Of a DNA stretch of 64,000 nucleotides, positions 8,430-16,838 are shown one piece after another. Within the stretch, counting starts at the first letter, position 1. The number at the start of each line of letters is the position of its first letter. The position numbers and the translations under genes were made by a program. The DNA is from Fibrobacter sp. (lineage in GTDB: Bacteria > Fibrobacterota > Chitinivibrionia > Chitinivibrionales > Chitinispirillaceae). The notes below the pieces were generated by a model, which ran no database searches, was not told where the DNA came from, and saw only the letters and a program-made list of their open reading frames with translations. The stretch spans positions 33,341-97,340 of the forward strand of contig JAAYIG010000222.1 of NCBI GenBank assembly GCA_012523595.1, in the 5' to 3' direction.

Positions 8430-9652
8430 AAGATACCCTGGAGTCATTACGGACTGTCGTCATAGTCCCAACCTACAATAATGTCCTCACTGTCTCCGGT
8501 GTTATCGCCGGCATTAAAAAGCATGTACGGGATATTATAGTTGTCAATGACGGTTCCACGGATGGCACAGCAGAGATTCTCCGTAGTGAAGAGGGAATAT
8601 CCCTGATAGAGTTTCCCTCCAACCGCGGCAAGGGAGCTGCTTTGAAAGAAGCATTCAAGTTCGCTGTGGAAAAAGGATTTACACATGCTATAACCGTAGA
8701 TGCTGACGGACAGCACATAAACGATGACATCCCGCTTTTTCTGCAGGCAATTGAAAGAGAACCTGGAACTCTCTGGATCGGCGATCGCATCACTCCAGTT
8801 GAAGGCGGGCTGCCTCAACCGGCAAAATCCCGGTTCGGACGACGGTTCGGCGCATTCTGGTACAAGTTCTATACCGGTATTTATATCCGGGACACACAAT
8901 CAGGATTCAGGGCCTATCCTCTGAGGGAGATCTCCTCTATCAACTGCAGAGGTGAACGTTATGAATATGAAATCGAGATCCTGATCTGCACCGCCTGGAG
9001 ACACATACCTGTCAAGAGTATCCCGGTTCACATTCTCTATCATGAAGAAAGAGTGTCGCATTTTCACCCTGTGCGGGACTTTATGCGCATAAGTAAAATC
9101 AACTCCAGGGCGGCAATCTCCAGAATTTTCTTTCCCCGGAAATACCTTGAATCCGGAGGTCTGGAGATAAGAGAAAAAATTCTTTCCCTGATTGTCAATG
9201 AGTTACGCTCGAATGCCACTCCGTCCAGAGCCGCGTTTTCCCTTGCATTCGGAGTATTCATGGGAGTAACTCCCATTCATGGTTTCCAGGTGATAACACT
9301 TCTTGCCCTGGCCATAGTACTCCGCCTCAATAAACCACTTGCCATGCTGGGAGTAAGTGTATCCTCTGCACCACTGCTTCCATTCTGGATCGCCGCCGGT
9401 ATCTGGACAGGAAAAGTGATACTTCCCCAAAACCTCTTATCACCTGCATTATCTCTAATCAGATTACCGCAGGACAGCGCATTGCTGATCGGCTTTATTC
9501 ATTTTGTAATCGGAAGTTTTGTGCTGGCAGTAGTCTGCGGTATAGCGGTGTTTTTCATCAGCCTGCCTGTCTTCCGCTCAATCCGCGGAAGAAGAAAGTT
9601 CCTGTTGAGAAGTCCCTTTGTAAAGGCTGTTGAAAGTATCCCTGAGAAGTGA
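8426..9652 (+). CDS. Glycosyltransferase family 2 fused to DUF2062 membrane domain
   Basis: Residues about 8-235 are a GT-A glycosyltransferase with VIVPTYNN, VVNDGSTDGT and the DADGQH metal site, similar to dolichol-phosphate-mannose synthase-like enzymes. Residues about 265-400 are a DUF2062 domain with hydrophobic helices and the GVFMGVTPIHGFQ signature. It probably transfers a sugar to a lipid or lipid-linked acceptor at the inner membrane. It is translationally coupled to the ligase gene (ATGA overlap). Its last 75 bases overlap the convergent fliS gene. Confidence 0.88.
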   Translation: MKDTLESLRTVVIVPTYNNVLTVSGVIAGIKKHVRDIIVVNDGSTDGTAEILRSEEGISLIEFPSNRGKGAALKEAFKFAVEKGFTHAITVDADGQHINDDIPLFLQAIEREPGTLWIGDRITPVEGGLPQPAKSRFGRRFGAFWYKFYTGIYIRDTQSGFRAYPLREISSINCRGERYEYEIEILICTAWRHIPVKSIPVHILYHEERVSHFHPVRDFMRISKINSRAAISRIFFPRKYLESGGLEIREKILSLIVNELRSNATPSRAAFSLAFGVFMGVTPIHGFQVITLLALAIVLRLNKPLAMLGVSVSSAPLLPFWIAAGIWTGKVILPQNLLSPALSLIRLPQDSALLIGFIHFVIGSFVLAVVCGIAVFFISLPVFRSIRGRRKFLLRSPFVKAVESIPEK

Positions 9653-9955
9653 CATTATGGAGACAGCATTCCTGTATTCATCCTTGCTGTCTTTTTCCAG
9701 AAGACAATAGCAGTAGTCATAGAGGTAAAAAAGACCCTGCGAGAGATCATCGTCGATTACAAGCACCCTTTCCAGTTCCGCGAGAATATTCTGAGCACGG
9801 TCAAGAAGAAGCCTGTCTGCCGGAGAATCGGTTTCTACGACTTTCTGTATGAGGTTAACGCACTTTTCATGGAGCATGCAGATCACTCTGGAATTGGAAG
9901 CTGTCTGGATCTGCATGCTGGCGTATTTCCTGGCAGTATTGTAAAGAGAATTCAT
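9578..9955 (-). CDS. fliS: Flagellin export chaperone FliS
   Basis: The 125-residue, almost entirely helical protein begins MNSLYNTARKYASMQIQTAS, a typical FliS start (Y-x-x-x-x-I-x-T-A-S). It has the usual hydrophobic helices and a middle LDRAQNILAELERVL segment. FliS binds the flagellin C-terminus and keeps it unfolded for export. It lies 22 bases downstream of a flagellin gene on the same strand and shares its sigma-28 promoter. The 3' end overlaps the convergent glycosyltransferase gene by 75 bases. Confidence 0.85.
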   Translation of the reverse strand: MNSLYNTARKYASMQIQTASNSRVICMLHEKCVNLIQKVVETDSPADRLLLDRAQNILAELERVLVIDDDLSQGLFYLYDYCYCLLEKDSKDEYRNAVSIMSLLRDTFNSLYKGTSQQELSSSAD

Positions 9956-9977
9956 ACCGGGAGTAAGGTCTCAGGCA

Positions 9978-10817
9978 TCAGCCCAAAAGCCCCATAATGT
10001 GATTCTGGGTAATCTGATTGAATCTGCTGAACGCCTTTATTCCACCCTCCTGAAGTAATCTTTCTCTGGTTAACTCCGCAAGGCCTGCCGCCATATCCTG
10101 GTCACGTAAAACCGATTCTGCAGCCTGGGTATTAACCATTGCTACAGAAAGGTTATTGATAGCGGATTCCAGCCTGTTGAATGCCGCCCCTACAGTACTC
10201 CTCTGCGCATTGACCGAATTCAGAGCATTGTCGATTGCTGAAATCGCAGCTTCAGCATCACTGGATGTAGCAATCGATGTTAAAGCCAGATCCTGAGCAG
10301 CAGCTCCGAAATTCACCTCCGGAAAGGTTATCTGGTCACTTATCTCAGGCCCAGCCTGGATAATCGCATCGCCTGATGCCAGTTCCTCTCCGCCGCTTAC
10401 CCCTTGTCTGTTGAACTGAGCTGATGTGGAAATACGGTTGATTTCGGCTGTAATCTGCTGATACTCGACATCTAAAGTCTGCCTGTCCTTGTCGGTCAGA
10501 GTATCATTGCGGGCTTGAATCGCCAGATTTCTTTGACGTTGAAGCAGACTGGAGATCTGCGTTGCGGCACCATCGGCAATGTTGAGAGCAGACATGGAGT
10601 CCTCCACATTGCGCGAAGCCATCTTGAAGCCTCTGATACGGGTATCGAGTTGCTCGGCTATTGCCAACCCCGCCGCATCATCACTTGCCCGGTTAATCTT
10701 TTTGGCAGTGGAAAGTCGCTCCAGAATCTTCTTGAGTTCCCTGCTTGTTTTCTTCAGCACCCGTTCGGTACTGCGCCCATTTACGGCAAACTGCGGTCCT
10801 GTACCTTGGACTTGCAT
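9978..10817 (-). CDS. Flagellin (divergent short form)
   Basis: The 279-residue protein has conserved D0/D1 ends. The N-terminus holds LERLSTAKKINRASDDAAGLAIAE and a later LAIQARNDTLTDKDR; the C-terminus holds AESVLRDQDMA and ends in GLLG. The variable D2/D3 centre is minimal. Its first 20 residues (MQVQGTGPQFAVNGRSTERV) depart from the usual MRINHN start of the second flagellin at 32320, so it may be a minor or hook-proximal filament subunit (inference). A strong ribosome site (AGGGAGG) and a perfect sigma-28 promoter precede it. Confidence 0.9.
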   Translation of the reverse strand: MQVQGTGPQFAVNGRSTERVLKKTSRELKKILERLSTAKKINRASDDAAGLAIAEQLDTRIRGFKMASRNVEDSMSALNIADGAATQISSLLQRQRNLAIQARNDTLTDKDRQTLDVEYQQITAEINRISTSAQFNRQGVSGGEELASGDAIIQAGPEISDQITFPEVNFGAAAQDLALTSIATSSDAEAAISAIDNALNSVNAQRSTVGAAFNRLESAINNLSVAMVNTQAAESVLRDQDMAAGLAELTRERLLQEGGIKAFSRFNQITQNHIMGLLG

Positions 10818-10865
10818 TGGACACCTCCCTGTAAAATTCTCTTAAAAAACAGCTTCCCCTTATAT

Positions 10866-10892
10866 TTATCGGCAGATTTTTCTCAAACTTTA
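10866..10892 (-). promoter_or_regulatory. Sigma-28 (FliA) promoter of the flagellin-fliS unit
   Basis: Read on the minus strand, TAAAGTTT is followed by an 11-base spacer and GCCGATAA. This is an exact match to the FliA consensus in sequence and spacing. It lies 49 bases upstream of the flagellin start codon. Confidence 0.88.
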
Positions 10893-11013
10893 GCCTTTTT
10901 TGCAAATTTTATCCTGATTTTGAAAAAAATGCCATAGAGAAATGCCTTTAGGAGATCTTTTCGATGGGATTACAGGTATTACCTGCAATGCAGCAAGAAT
11001 TGTACCGAGAGCT

Positions 11014-11088
11014 AAATCACAAATTCACCTTTGAGGTGAAATCGTGACTTAATCCCTTAAATCAAAAATTCACCTTCAAGATGATTTC
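11014..11088. repeat. Two tandem hairpin-forming repeats (TTCACCT...AGGTGAA)
   Basis: Two similar units begin AAATCA-AAATTCACCTT. In the first, TTCACCT (11024-11030) and AGGTGAA (11034-11040) form a perfect stem with a three-base loop, flanked by TCAC/GTGA. The second copy (from about 11059) is an imperfect version. They lie at the 3' end of the macro-domain gene, before the flagellin promoter. Confidence 0.55.
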
Positions 11089-11092
11089 CCAC

Positions 11093-11626
11093 TCACTCAC
11101 AAGCAATTCTTCTCTTAAGCAGCCCCTCGTATATCTCCTGGTCCCTCCCGGAAAAACAAGCAAATGTAATCCTGATCTTATTCCCGTTTTCTTTTATAAA
11201 AGAAGAACACGTATCTACCGCTATAACAGCCGCCCCTTCAGGCGGGTAACGGTAAATACCTGTACTGATACAGGGGAAAGCTATACTTTGACATTTATAC
11301 TTCATGGCAAGGAGAAGTGAGTTTTTGTAACAACTCTCCAGTAACTGCGGTTCACCCTCAGCACCTCCTCTCCAGACCGGACCAACAGTATGGATTACAT
11401 ATTTTGAAGGCAAGTTATAAGCTGATGTTATCTTCGCGCTGCCCACATCACAGCCGCCCAGTTTCCTGCACTCCTCCAAAAGTTCCGGGCCTGCTGCACG
11501 ATGAATCGCACCATCTACACCTCCTCCCCCAAGAAGGGTCCTGTTGGCGGCATTTACTATCGCATCAGTATCCAGTTTTGTTATGTCTGCCAGAACCACA
11601 GACATACCAGATATGCCTTCGTTCAT
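11093..11626 (-). CDS. Macro-domain protein, O-acetyl-ADP-ribose deacetylase-like
   Basis: A single 177-residue macro domain of the YmdB/MacroD type: DAIVNAANRTLLGGGGVDGAIHRAAG holds the ADP-ribose binding asparagine and the glycine loop, and AFPCISTGIYRYP holds the second phosphate loop. Enzymes of this class remove ADP-ribose from proteins or deacetylate O-acetyl-ADP-ribose. It overlaps the upstream MscS gene by four bases (ATGA), so the two are co-translated. Confidence 0.93.
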   Translation of the reverse strand: MNEGISGMSVVLADITKLDTDAIVNAANRTLLGGGGVDGAIHRAAGPELLEECRKLGGCDVGSAKITSAYNLPSKYVIHTVGPVWRGGAEGEPQLLESCYKNSLLLAMKYKCQSIAFPCISTGIYRYPPEGAAVIAVDTCSSFIKENGNKIRITFACFSGRDQEIYEGLLKRRIACE

Positions 11627-13347
11627 GATTTTACCCCTTCCCTGTAATCTCTTTCTTCCTCTCCTTTTGCCTTATTCTCCTCCTGCTCTGCCAGCACTTC
11701 CCGCAATATCGCCCTTATCTCCTCTCTGCTTACAGAGTAGCCATCAAACTTCAGTGAAACCGGCTTGCTGGCCTCACCAAAGTAAACACTTGTATGCGGA
11801 ACCGGGATCTCGATTCCCTTCTCGTCAAATCGCTTCTTTATAAGACGGTTCATCTCCCTCCCTACCACCCACTGCTTTATGGGGAGAGTCTTTACACGCG
11901 CTTTTATTATCACCGCTGAATCCGCAAACGAGTCCAACCCCAGGATCTCCAGAGGCTCAAGAATTCCCTCTTTACAGATTTTATTTTCCATCGCCTCTCT
12001 TCCGACCTCCTGAAGCACAGAGACCACCCTGTCGATATCCTCCTTAAGAGCAACTCTGATATTGAAAACATAATATGAAAATTTGTGTGTCATATTGGAA
12101 AGACTCGTGATAGAACCATTGGGGAATACATGCACCGTACCATCAAAGCTTCTAAGTACCGATGTGCGGAGATTGACCTGTTCCACAAGCCCCGCCGTGC
12201 CGTTAATGATGGCTACATCTCCCACCCTTATGCGGTTCTCAAAGATGACAAACAGTCCGCTTATCACATCACGCACCAGATTCTGTGCCCCGAAACCAAT
12301 AGCCACACCTACTACGCCAAGTCCGGTCAGAAGCGCTTTTATGTCAAAACCCAGTTCATCTATTATCATCATCGCTGCTATCAACAGAGCAGATATCAGA
12401 ACGATTCTCTTGAAAATACTGCCCAAAGTAGAAACCCGCTTCTCTACCTCCATAGGGCTGCTTTTATCCGATGAAATCATCCTTGTCGCAGCCTCTTTCT
12501 GAAACTTCATTATTATGATGTTAAGCACCTGAACCGCTGCGAAGGCAATGGCAATGATAGTAATGATGTGAATTGCTGTTCGCCAAAAGGGGAGATCGGT
12601 TTTAAAGATGTACATGAAGTCTGTTCCCCAGATATTGACAAGGCCAAACAAACCCGACAGCAGAATCAGGCAGTGCCCTCCCTTCCCAAGAATCTGTCTG
12701 GCACGGACATCATAAATACCCAGGTAAGGATTGCCTGAGATAAATGAGGTGATTCTCCTGTAAATAAAATTCCAGATAAACAGCGAAACTGCTATCCCTG
12801 AAAACAGAATCAGTGTTTTTACTGTTGACTGAAGAAGATATGAATAGAGTTTTTGCTTGTTAAATATTGAGGCTGTACTGAGTGCTGCCATGAGTAAAAA
12901 CAGGACTAGGTAGAACCTGGAGAGAATAAACTTCACAGTTGAACCGGTTTTGGAAGAGAGAAAACCATGCCTGAGGGCATAATCTACTACAGATGATGAA
13001 CAGGCTTTTCTGAATTTGTATATAAATGCCGGGATCAGGATTGTTATTGTAATCAAATAGAGATTGAAAAGTACGGAAGAGAGAGTCTTCCATTGAAGTA
13101 TCAGAAATAGATTATATGCGATATAGACAAAAAGAGAATAGCGCAGGGAAAAGACAGCTCCTCCTGTAAAGACCGTACTGGTGGAGTCACTCCAAGGGAT
13201 AACCCGGAACCGGGGAAAACGGGGAGATAAGAGTAACTGGATCAGTGCAACCGATAAACCGTAAATGGCTGCAGCCGCTGCAAATTTCATCAGCAGTGAT
13301 GATACCGGCTCACCCCAGGGAATCACCAGTAAACACAATACGCCCAC
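11623..13347 (-). CDS. MscS-family mechanosensitive channel, main part (frameshifted from its N-terminus)
   Basis: Several hydrophobic helices are followed by the conserved MscS pore and beta domain: GLGVVGVAIGFGAQNLVRD and RVGDVAIINGTAGLVEQV. Such channels open under membrane tension to release solutes. The first available start, GTG 13347, has no ribosome site, and the same frame is open and coding-like upstream to 13425 (RAWKFRTACRAGYVFFSR). It therefore looks like the continuation of the 13323-13886 frame, separated by a one-base change between 13323 and 13425. The joined protein would be about 750 residues, in the range of large MscS relatives with a periplasmic N-domain. Confidence 0.85.
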   Translation of the reverse strand: MGVLCLLVIPWGEPVSSLLMKFAAAAAIYGLSVALIQLLLSPRFPRFRVIPWSDSTSTVFTGGAVFSLRYSLFVYIAYNLFLILQWKTLSSVLFNLYLITITILIPAFIYKFRKACSSSVVDYALRHGFLSSKTGSTVKFILSRFYLVLFLLMAALSTASIFNKQKLYSYLLQSTVKTLILFSGIAVSLFIWNFIYRRITSFISGNPYLGIYDVRARQILGKGGHCLILLSGLFGLVNIWGTDFMYIFKTDLPFWRTAIHIITIIAIAFAAVQVLNIIIMKFQKEAATRMISSDKSSPMEVEKRVSTLGSIFKRIVLISALLIAAMMIIDELGFDIKALLTGLGVVGVAIGFGAQNLVRDVISGLFVIFENRIRVGDVAIINGTAGLVEQVNLRTSVLRSFDGTVHVFPNGSITSLSNMTHKFSYYVFNIRVALKEDIDRVVSVLQEVGREAMENKICKEGILEPLEILGLDSFADSAVIIKARVKTLPIKQWVVGREMNRLIKKRFDEKGIEIPVPHTSVYFGEASKPVSLKFDGYSVSREEIRAILREVLAEQEENKAKGEEERDYREGVKS

Positions 13348-13886
13348 AGCCAGAGAAAACGGGAATGATACCCTGCTGAAAAATACGTAACCCGCCCGGC
13401 AAGCCGTCCGGAATTTCCAGGCTCTTTACCCGACAGAGTCTTGAGAAATCTTCCGGTTTTCCACAGCAGGATGCCGCATGCTACAGCAGCTCCTATGCAA
13501 ATTGCCACCATTATAAGCAGAGAAAAAAACCTTTCCCGGTAATCATCATCACCAAGCCTCACTTTAAACTCTGCGAAACTATTCGAAAGTGAGGTAATCT
13601 CTCTTTTTGAATTGTCAATACTCTCATTGAGTTTGTGAACCAGATTATCCCTGATCCGGAATAAATTTATAGATAAGAGTTCCCTCCTGTTCTTTTCTTT
13701 TTCCGCTTTATCAATGGAACTCTGGAACCCGCTGACAGAAGTCACAACACCGGGAATAGCACTTTTCTGCTGACTTTCTGCTGCTGCGGGAAGAGAATCT
13801 CTTTTCAGTTCAAGGCTGTCCTGAGAAAAAGAGAAGGAAAAAGCTGCTACGATGATTAAAGGCAAAACCGGAGCTGAAAAATTCAT
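13323..13886 (-). CDS. N-terminal part of the MscS-type channel: signal peptide, coiled coil, first membrane helix
   Basis: ATG 13886 has a GGAG site six bases upstream. The product starts with a signal peptide (MNFSAPVLPLIIVAAFSFSFS), then a charged coiled-coil periplasmic region with repeated Lys/Glu and Ser residues, then a membrane helix (FSLLIMVAICIGAAVACGIL). After that the frame runs through about 35 residues and stops at 13323, overlapping the downstream MscS frame. The last residues look like an out-of-frame tail. Best read as the front half of one channel gene. An alternative is a genuine two-gene pair, but the downstream part lacks its own ribosome site. Confidence 0.65.
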   Translation of the reverse strand: MNFSAPVLPLIIVAAFSFSFSQDSLELKRDSLPAAAESQQKSAIPGVVTSVSGFQSSIDKAEKEKNRRELLSINLFRIRDNLVHKLNESIDNSKREITSLSNSFAEFKVRLGDDDYRERFFSLLIMVAICIGAAVACGILLWKTGRFLKTLSGKEPGNSGRLAGRVTYFSAGYHSRFLWLWAYCVYW

Positions 13887-13969
13887 CAATAACTCCAAAT
13901 CGGGAAAAGGGGTCAGTATCGGTACTGCGAAACAAAGGTCCAGCAGGAAATAATTAAAATAAATATATT

Positions 13970-14101
13970 GGCGACATAAATGCCGTGTAGATTGCGGCGG
14001 CGGCATAAATGCCACCACAACGAAAGAGAACCCCGGTGAACCGGGATGGAATAGCCCGGTTCACCGGGCTTTATTTGGCTAGAGGCGGCATTGATGCCGC
14101 C
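13970..14101. repeat. Cluster of palindromic GGCGRCAT-ATGCC elements around a terminator
   Basis: Three related palindromes occur within 130 bases: 13970-13984 (GGCGACATAAATGCC), 13999-14016 (GGCGGCATAAATGCCACC) and 14084-14101, where GGCGGCAT and ATGCCGCC pair perfectly. The middle of the cluster holds the hairpin at 14032-14068. The arrangement is REP/BIME-like. No transposase is nearby. Confidence 0.6.
14032..14075. terminator. Perfect 14-bp hairpin, probable terminator
   Basis: CCCGGTGAACCGGG (14032-14045) and CCCGGTTCACCGGG (14055-14068) are exact inverted repeats with a nine-base loop. CTTTATTT follows on the plus strand and GTTCTCTTT on the minus strand. It lies between the NmrA-like gene (transcribed toward it) and the MscS N-terminal gene, so it most likely ends the former. 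Confidence 0.6.
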
Positions 14102-14110
14102 GACCGACGA

Positions 14111-14980
14111 TCACGCCGCTGCTTTGTGCCATCCCGTCTCCGATACCCATGTCTCAAAAGTCTTCAGGCCCGGATACAGTTTACGACATTGAGCAATATC
14201 CGCTGAAAATCCCTGAATATTGAGCCAGTCAAAAAGCATGGCGAAATCAGCACCCTGCTCTCTGACTTTGTCAATATCTGTCTGCTGAAACTCCACTTTC
14301 CTGCCTGTGCTTCTGCTCAGGATTTCAGCCATCTGGTTACCGGTGATCTCATCACCAGCAATCTCCAGCGCTTCTCCCATAAATTTATCGGGATCCTTAA
14401 AAGCAAGCGCCACTAATGCCCCGATATCATCGACACAGATAAGCTGCAGGGGCATCTCAGAGTCAAGTGCCATTGGAAGCACTCCATTGTACACTGAATC
14501 CCTGATCTCAGGCTCAAGCAGATTATCCATAAAGAAAACCGGTCTGAAAATTGTATAGTTCAATCCAAGTTTTCGAATATGCTCCTCTATCTCCCATTTA
14601 CTGTCAATAAAAGGAACACCCGGCTGCAGATCAGCTGCCCCATAACTGCTGTACACAAAGTGCTTTACTCCAGCACTCTTTGCGGCATCTGCCAGGGCTT
14701 TCCCTTCCTTTATCTCCCGATCCACCCCGTTGTCAAGCGGCTGCTGCACGCTGAATACACCATAAACCCCCTTCAGAGCTTCATCGAGTGTTGATGGCAC
14801 ATCGAAGTCACCCTTAACCACCTCTACCCCGGAATTCTCGAGCGCACGCGCCTCAGCATGATCAGGATGTCTGGTCAATGCCCGCACCTTCCATCCATCA
14901 GCCAGAAGATGCTTTACCACGGCTCCCCCCTGTTTTCCGGTAGCACCTGTCACAAGTATAATCTTGTCTGCAGTTTCCAT
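14111..14980 (-). CDS. NmrA-like NAD(P)-binding protein
   Basis: A Rossmann fold begins with ILVTGATGKQGGAVVKHLLADGW, the glycine-rich dinucleotide motif of atypical short-chain dehydrogenases. The NmrA family signature is supported by VVKGDFDVPSTLDEALKGVYGVF, and no clear catalytic YxxxK is seen. Members act as redox sensors (NmrA, HSCARG) or quinone/isoflavone-type reductases. The start is ATG 14980, with AAGGAG eight bases upstream; a GTG at 14989 lies inside that site and is rejected. It is monocistronic, with a hairpin just downstream. Confidence 0.85.
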   Translation of the reverse strand: METADKIILVTGATGKQGGAVVKHLLADGWKVRALTRHPDHAEARALENSGVEVVKGDFDVPSTLDEALKGVYGVFSVQQPLDNGVDREIKEGKALADAAKSAGVKHFVYSSYGAADLQPGVPFIDSKWEIEEHIRKLGLNYTIFRPVFFMDNLLEPEIRDSVYNGVLPMALDSEMPLQLICVDDIGALVALAFKDPDKFMGEALEIAGDEITGNQMAEILSRSTGRKVEFQQTDIDKVREQGADFAMLFDWLNIQGFSADIAQCRKLYPGLKTFETWVSETGWHKAAA

Positions 14981-15143
14981 AATGCGCACTCCTTATGCAG
15001 TACTGCCATTCCGTTTAATCTGTCAGCGCAATCTCAATTGCACATTTGAGGTATCTGAAAAAATTACGGGGAGTCCTGTCTTTATGTTGCCCGGGACAGA
15101 GAGCAAGCATATGTAAAGCGTTTAAAAAGTGAAGGTGGTGCTC

Positions 15144-16838
15144 TCACTGAAAAAAATCTGTGCAGAGCCGGTACTTCAGGCTGTCTGTTTTATCTTTAAC
15201 CAGTTGTATGGTATGCGATGTGTCACCACTTAAACGAATATTGCGGCTGGATTGAAATGAAATATCGAAAAAGTCGTAATAAAGGAAAGACGAACCTCCC
15301 GTTCCAGCATTCGGATTCTCTTTTGCATAGAAAGTGATACAATCCGATGCGCTCCGGTTCAGACGAACCACATAAGCTGCAGTTCTGATTCTTTTCATCT
15401 GGGCCATATCAGTGATACCCCTTTTCTCCATCTCAGAGATCACTCCCAGTTTTACAGAGTTAAGCAGACCCATCAACTGTGAAACCCCGGGAAGTGAAAA
15501 CAGGACCTCCTCATCTCCGGATGTCCTTTCCACATCCCTCCTGCTGTTCAGGAATGCATTTACAAACAGTATAGGAGGAGTAGCAGAGTAATCTATTTTG
15601 ATCACGGCCGGAAAACGCATACCGTTTACATTCAAAAGTTCCGGCTTCTTCTGCTCCAGAATCTCACTGAAAAGCCTCTCCACGTTTTCGGAAAGCCCCA
15701 GAACATTGATGGCCAGATCAGCCTGATCAGCATTTACGAATAAAGGATGATCTTTGTTGAACTGCTCCTCAGCTTTCACAATCCTGTTAAGTGAGTCCAG
15801 CACTGCCTTGACACTGTCAACTCTGGAATCCTTTTTCCTGAATCTCTTCCCTGAATACCTTTTAAGATAATCCTCAAGCAGATCTATCCTTGCAGAGCTC
15901 ATAATCTCCGCATACCGGATCTTCATCGAGTCCACAGCAGTAAGTTTTTTCTTAACCGGCTGGGATGGAGGCGCTGTTTCCACCTGGTCATCCACATCCG
16001 CACAGGCAGGATTCAGTGCCAGACGTACCCTGCCGCACCATTGTTTTTCAATCTGATAGTAATCACAATCCGTAAGGAAATTCCTGAGCGCCATCGAATC
16101 CCCGGACTCAACTGCTCTGTTGTAATAGAACTTGTTCTTATAGTTGAAATCATCCCTCTGCTGGTCATAAATGACCTTGAAGAGACTGTCCACCCTGTCG
16201 AGGCCCAGGACAGCACGCTGAAACCCGTGTTCCAAGTCGGTCACACGGTCGGGATAACGCTGCATCATGCTGTCGATTCTCTGCCTGCACCGGCCGGTCA
16301 AAGCGATTACCCTGTGACGATCGGCTTCCGCAAGTTCGTCAGGCCCTGAAGGCAGCAGTCCTGTTAATGAATCCAGCAGAAAAGTCTCAGATCTTATACT
16401 GTGAAGAAACTCGCACCTGGAAATTGACTCATTTATTGAATCTATACTTGTACACTGTGAGGATCTCTTTCTTTTATGACAGTAGTGGCTGTATTGATCC
16501 CACAACGGCAGGGCGCTTTTCAGCCTGGACGCACACTGGTCATATTTATCCTCTGCAAAGAGAATGCGTGAGCTGTCGATAATCGAGCTCACTGCCGCGA
16601 TTACTGAATCCCCGTGCTGACGATCCCTTTTTATGCCGCGTACAATAAAAAAAGTAGCCACAGCAGTTCCTGCTGCAGCTACAGGAATACTTATGGAGGC
16701 GGCTACAACCCCTCTTTTGTCTGGTTCACTGCCCGATGCACCTGAATTGACAAGAATAACCGCAGCAAGCAGAACGGCAATACGGTCTGAAAATCTGCTT
16801 CTGAAACAGATACGGCAAATCTCAGTAAGCTTTTGCAA
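15144..16838 (-). CDS. Unknown membrane-anchored protein, 564 residues
   Basis: No family is recognised. The N-terminus has two hydrophobic stretches (RIAVLLAAVILVNSGASG and ISIPVAAAGTAVATFFIVRGI), so it is exported or membrane-anchored. The rest is a long, charged, helix-rich region with many Asp-Ser-Leu/Ile motifs and six or more cysteines in its first half (including C-HKRKRSSQC), ending in a more beta-like domain. The start is TTG 16838, supported by CCAGGAGAG upstream and overlapping the proS stop by 17 bases, so it is coupled to proS. That pairing probably reflects transcription rather than shared function. Confidence 0.7.
   Translation of the reverse strand: MQKLTEICRICFRSRFSDRIAVLLAAVILVNSGASGSEPDKRGVVAASISIPVAAAGTAVATFFIVRGIKRDRQHGDSVIAAVSSIIDSSRILFAEDKYDQCASRLKSALPLWDQYSHYCHKRKRSSQCTSIDSINESISRCEFLHSIRSETFLLDSLTGLLPSGPDELAEADRHRVIALTGRCRQRIDSMMQRYPDRVTDLEHGFQRAVLGLDRVDSLFKVIYDQQRDDFNYKNKFYYNRAVESGDSMALRNFLTDCDYYQIEKQWCGRVRLALNPACADVDDQVETAPPSQPVKKKLTAVDSMKIRYAEIMSSARIDLLEDYLKRYSGKRFRKKDSRVDSVKAVLDSLNRIVKAEEQFNKDHPLFVNADQADLAINVLGLSENVERLFSEILEQKKPELLNVNGMRFPAVIKIDYSATPPILFVNAFLNSRRDVERTSGDEEVLFSLPGVSQLMGLLNSVKLGVISEMEKRGITDMAQMKRIRTAAYVVRLNRSASDCITFYAKENPNAGTGGSSFLYYDFFDISFQSSRNIRLSGDTSHTIQLVKDKTDSLKYRLCTDFFQ

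Noticed and set aside
11544..12502. Several plus-strand open frames opposite the macro and MscS genes
   Set aside because: They are low-complexity antisense shadows without start signals.
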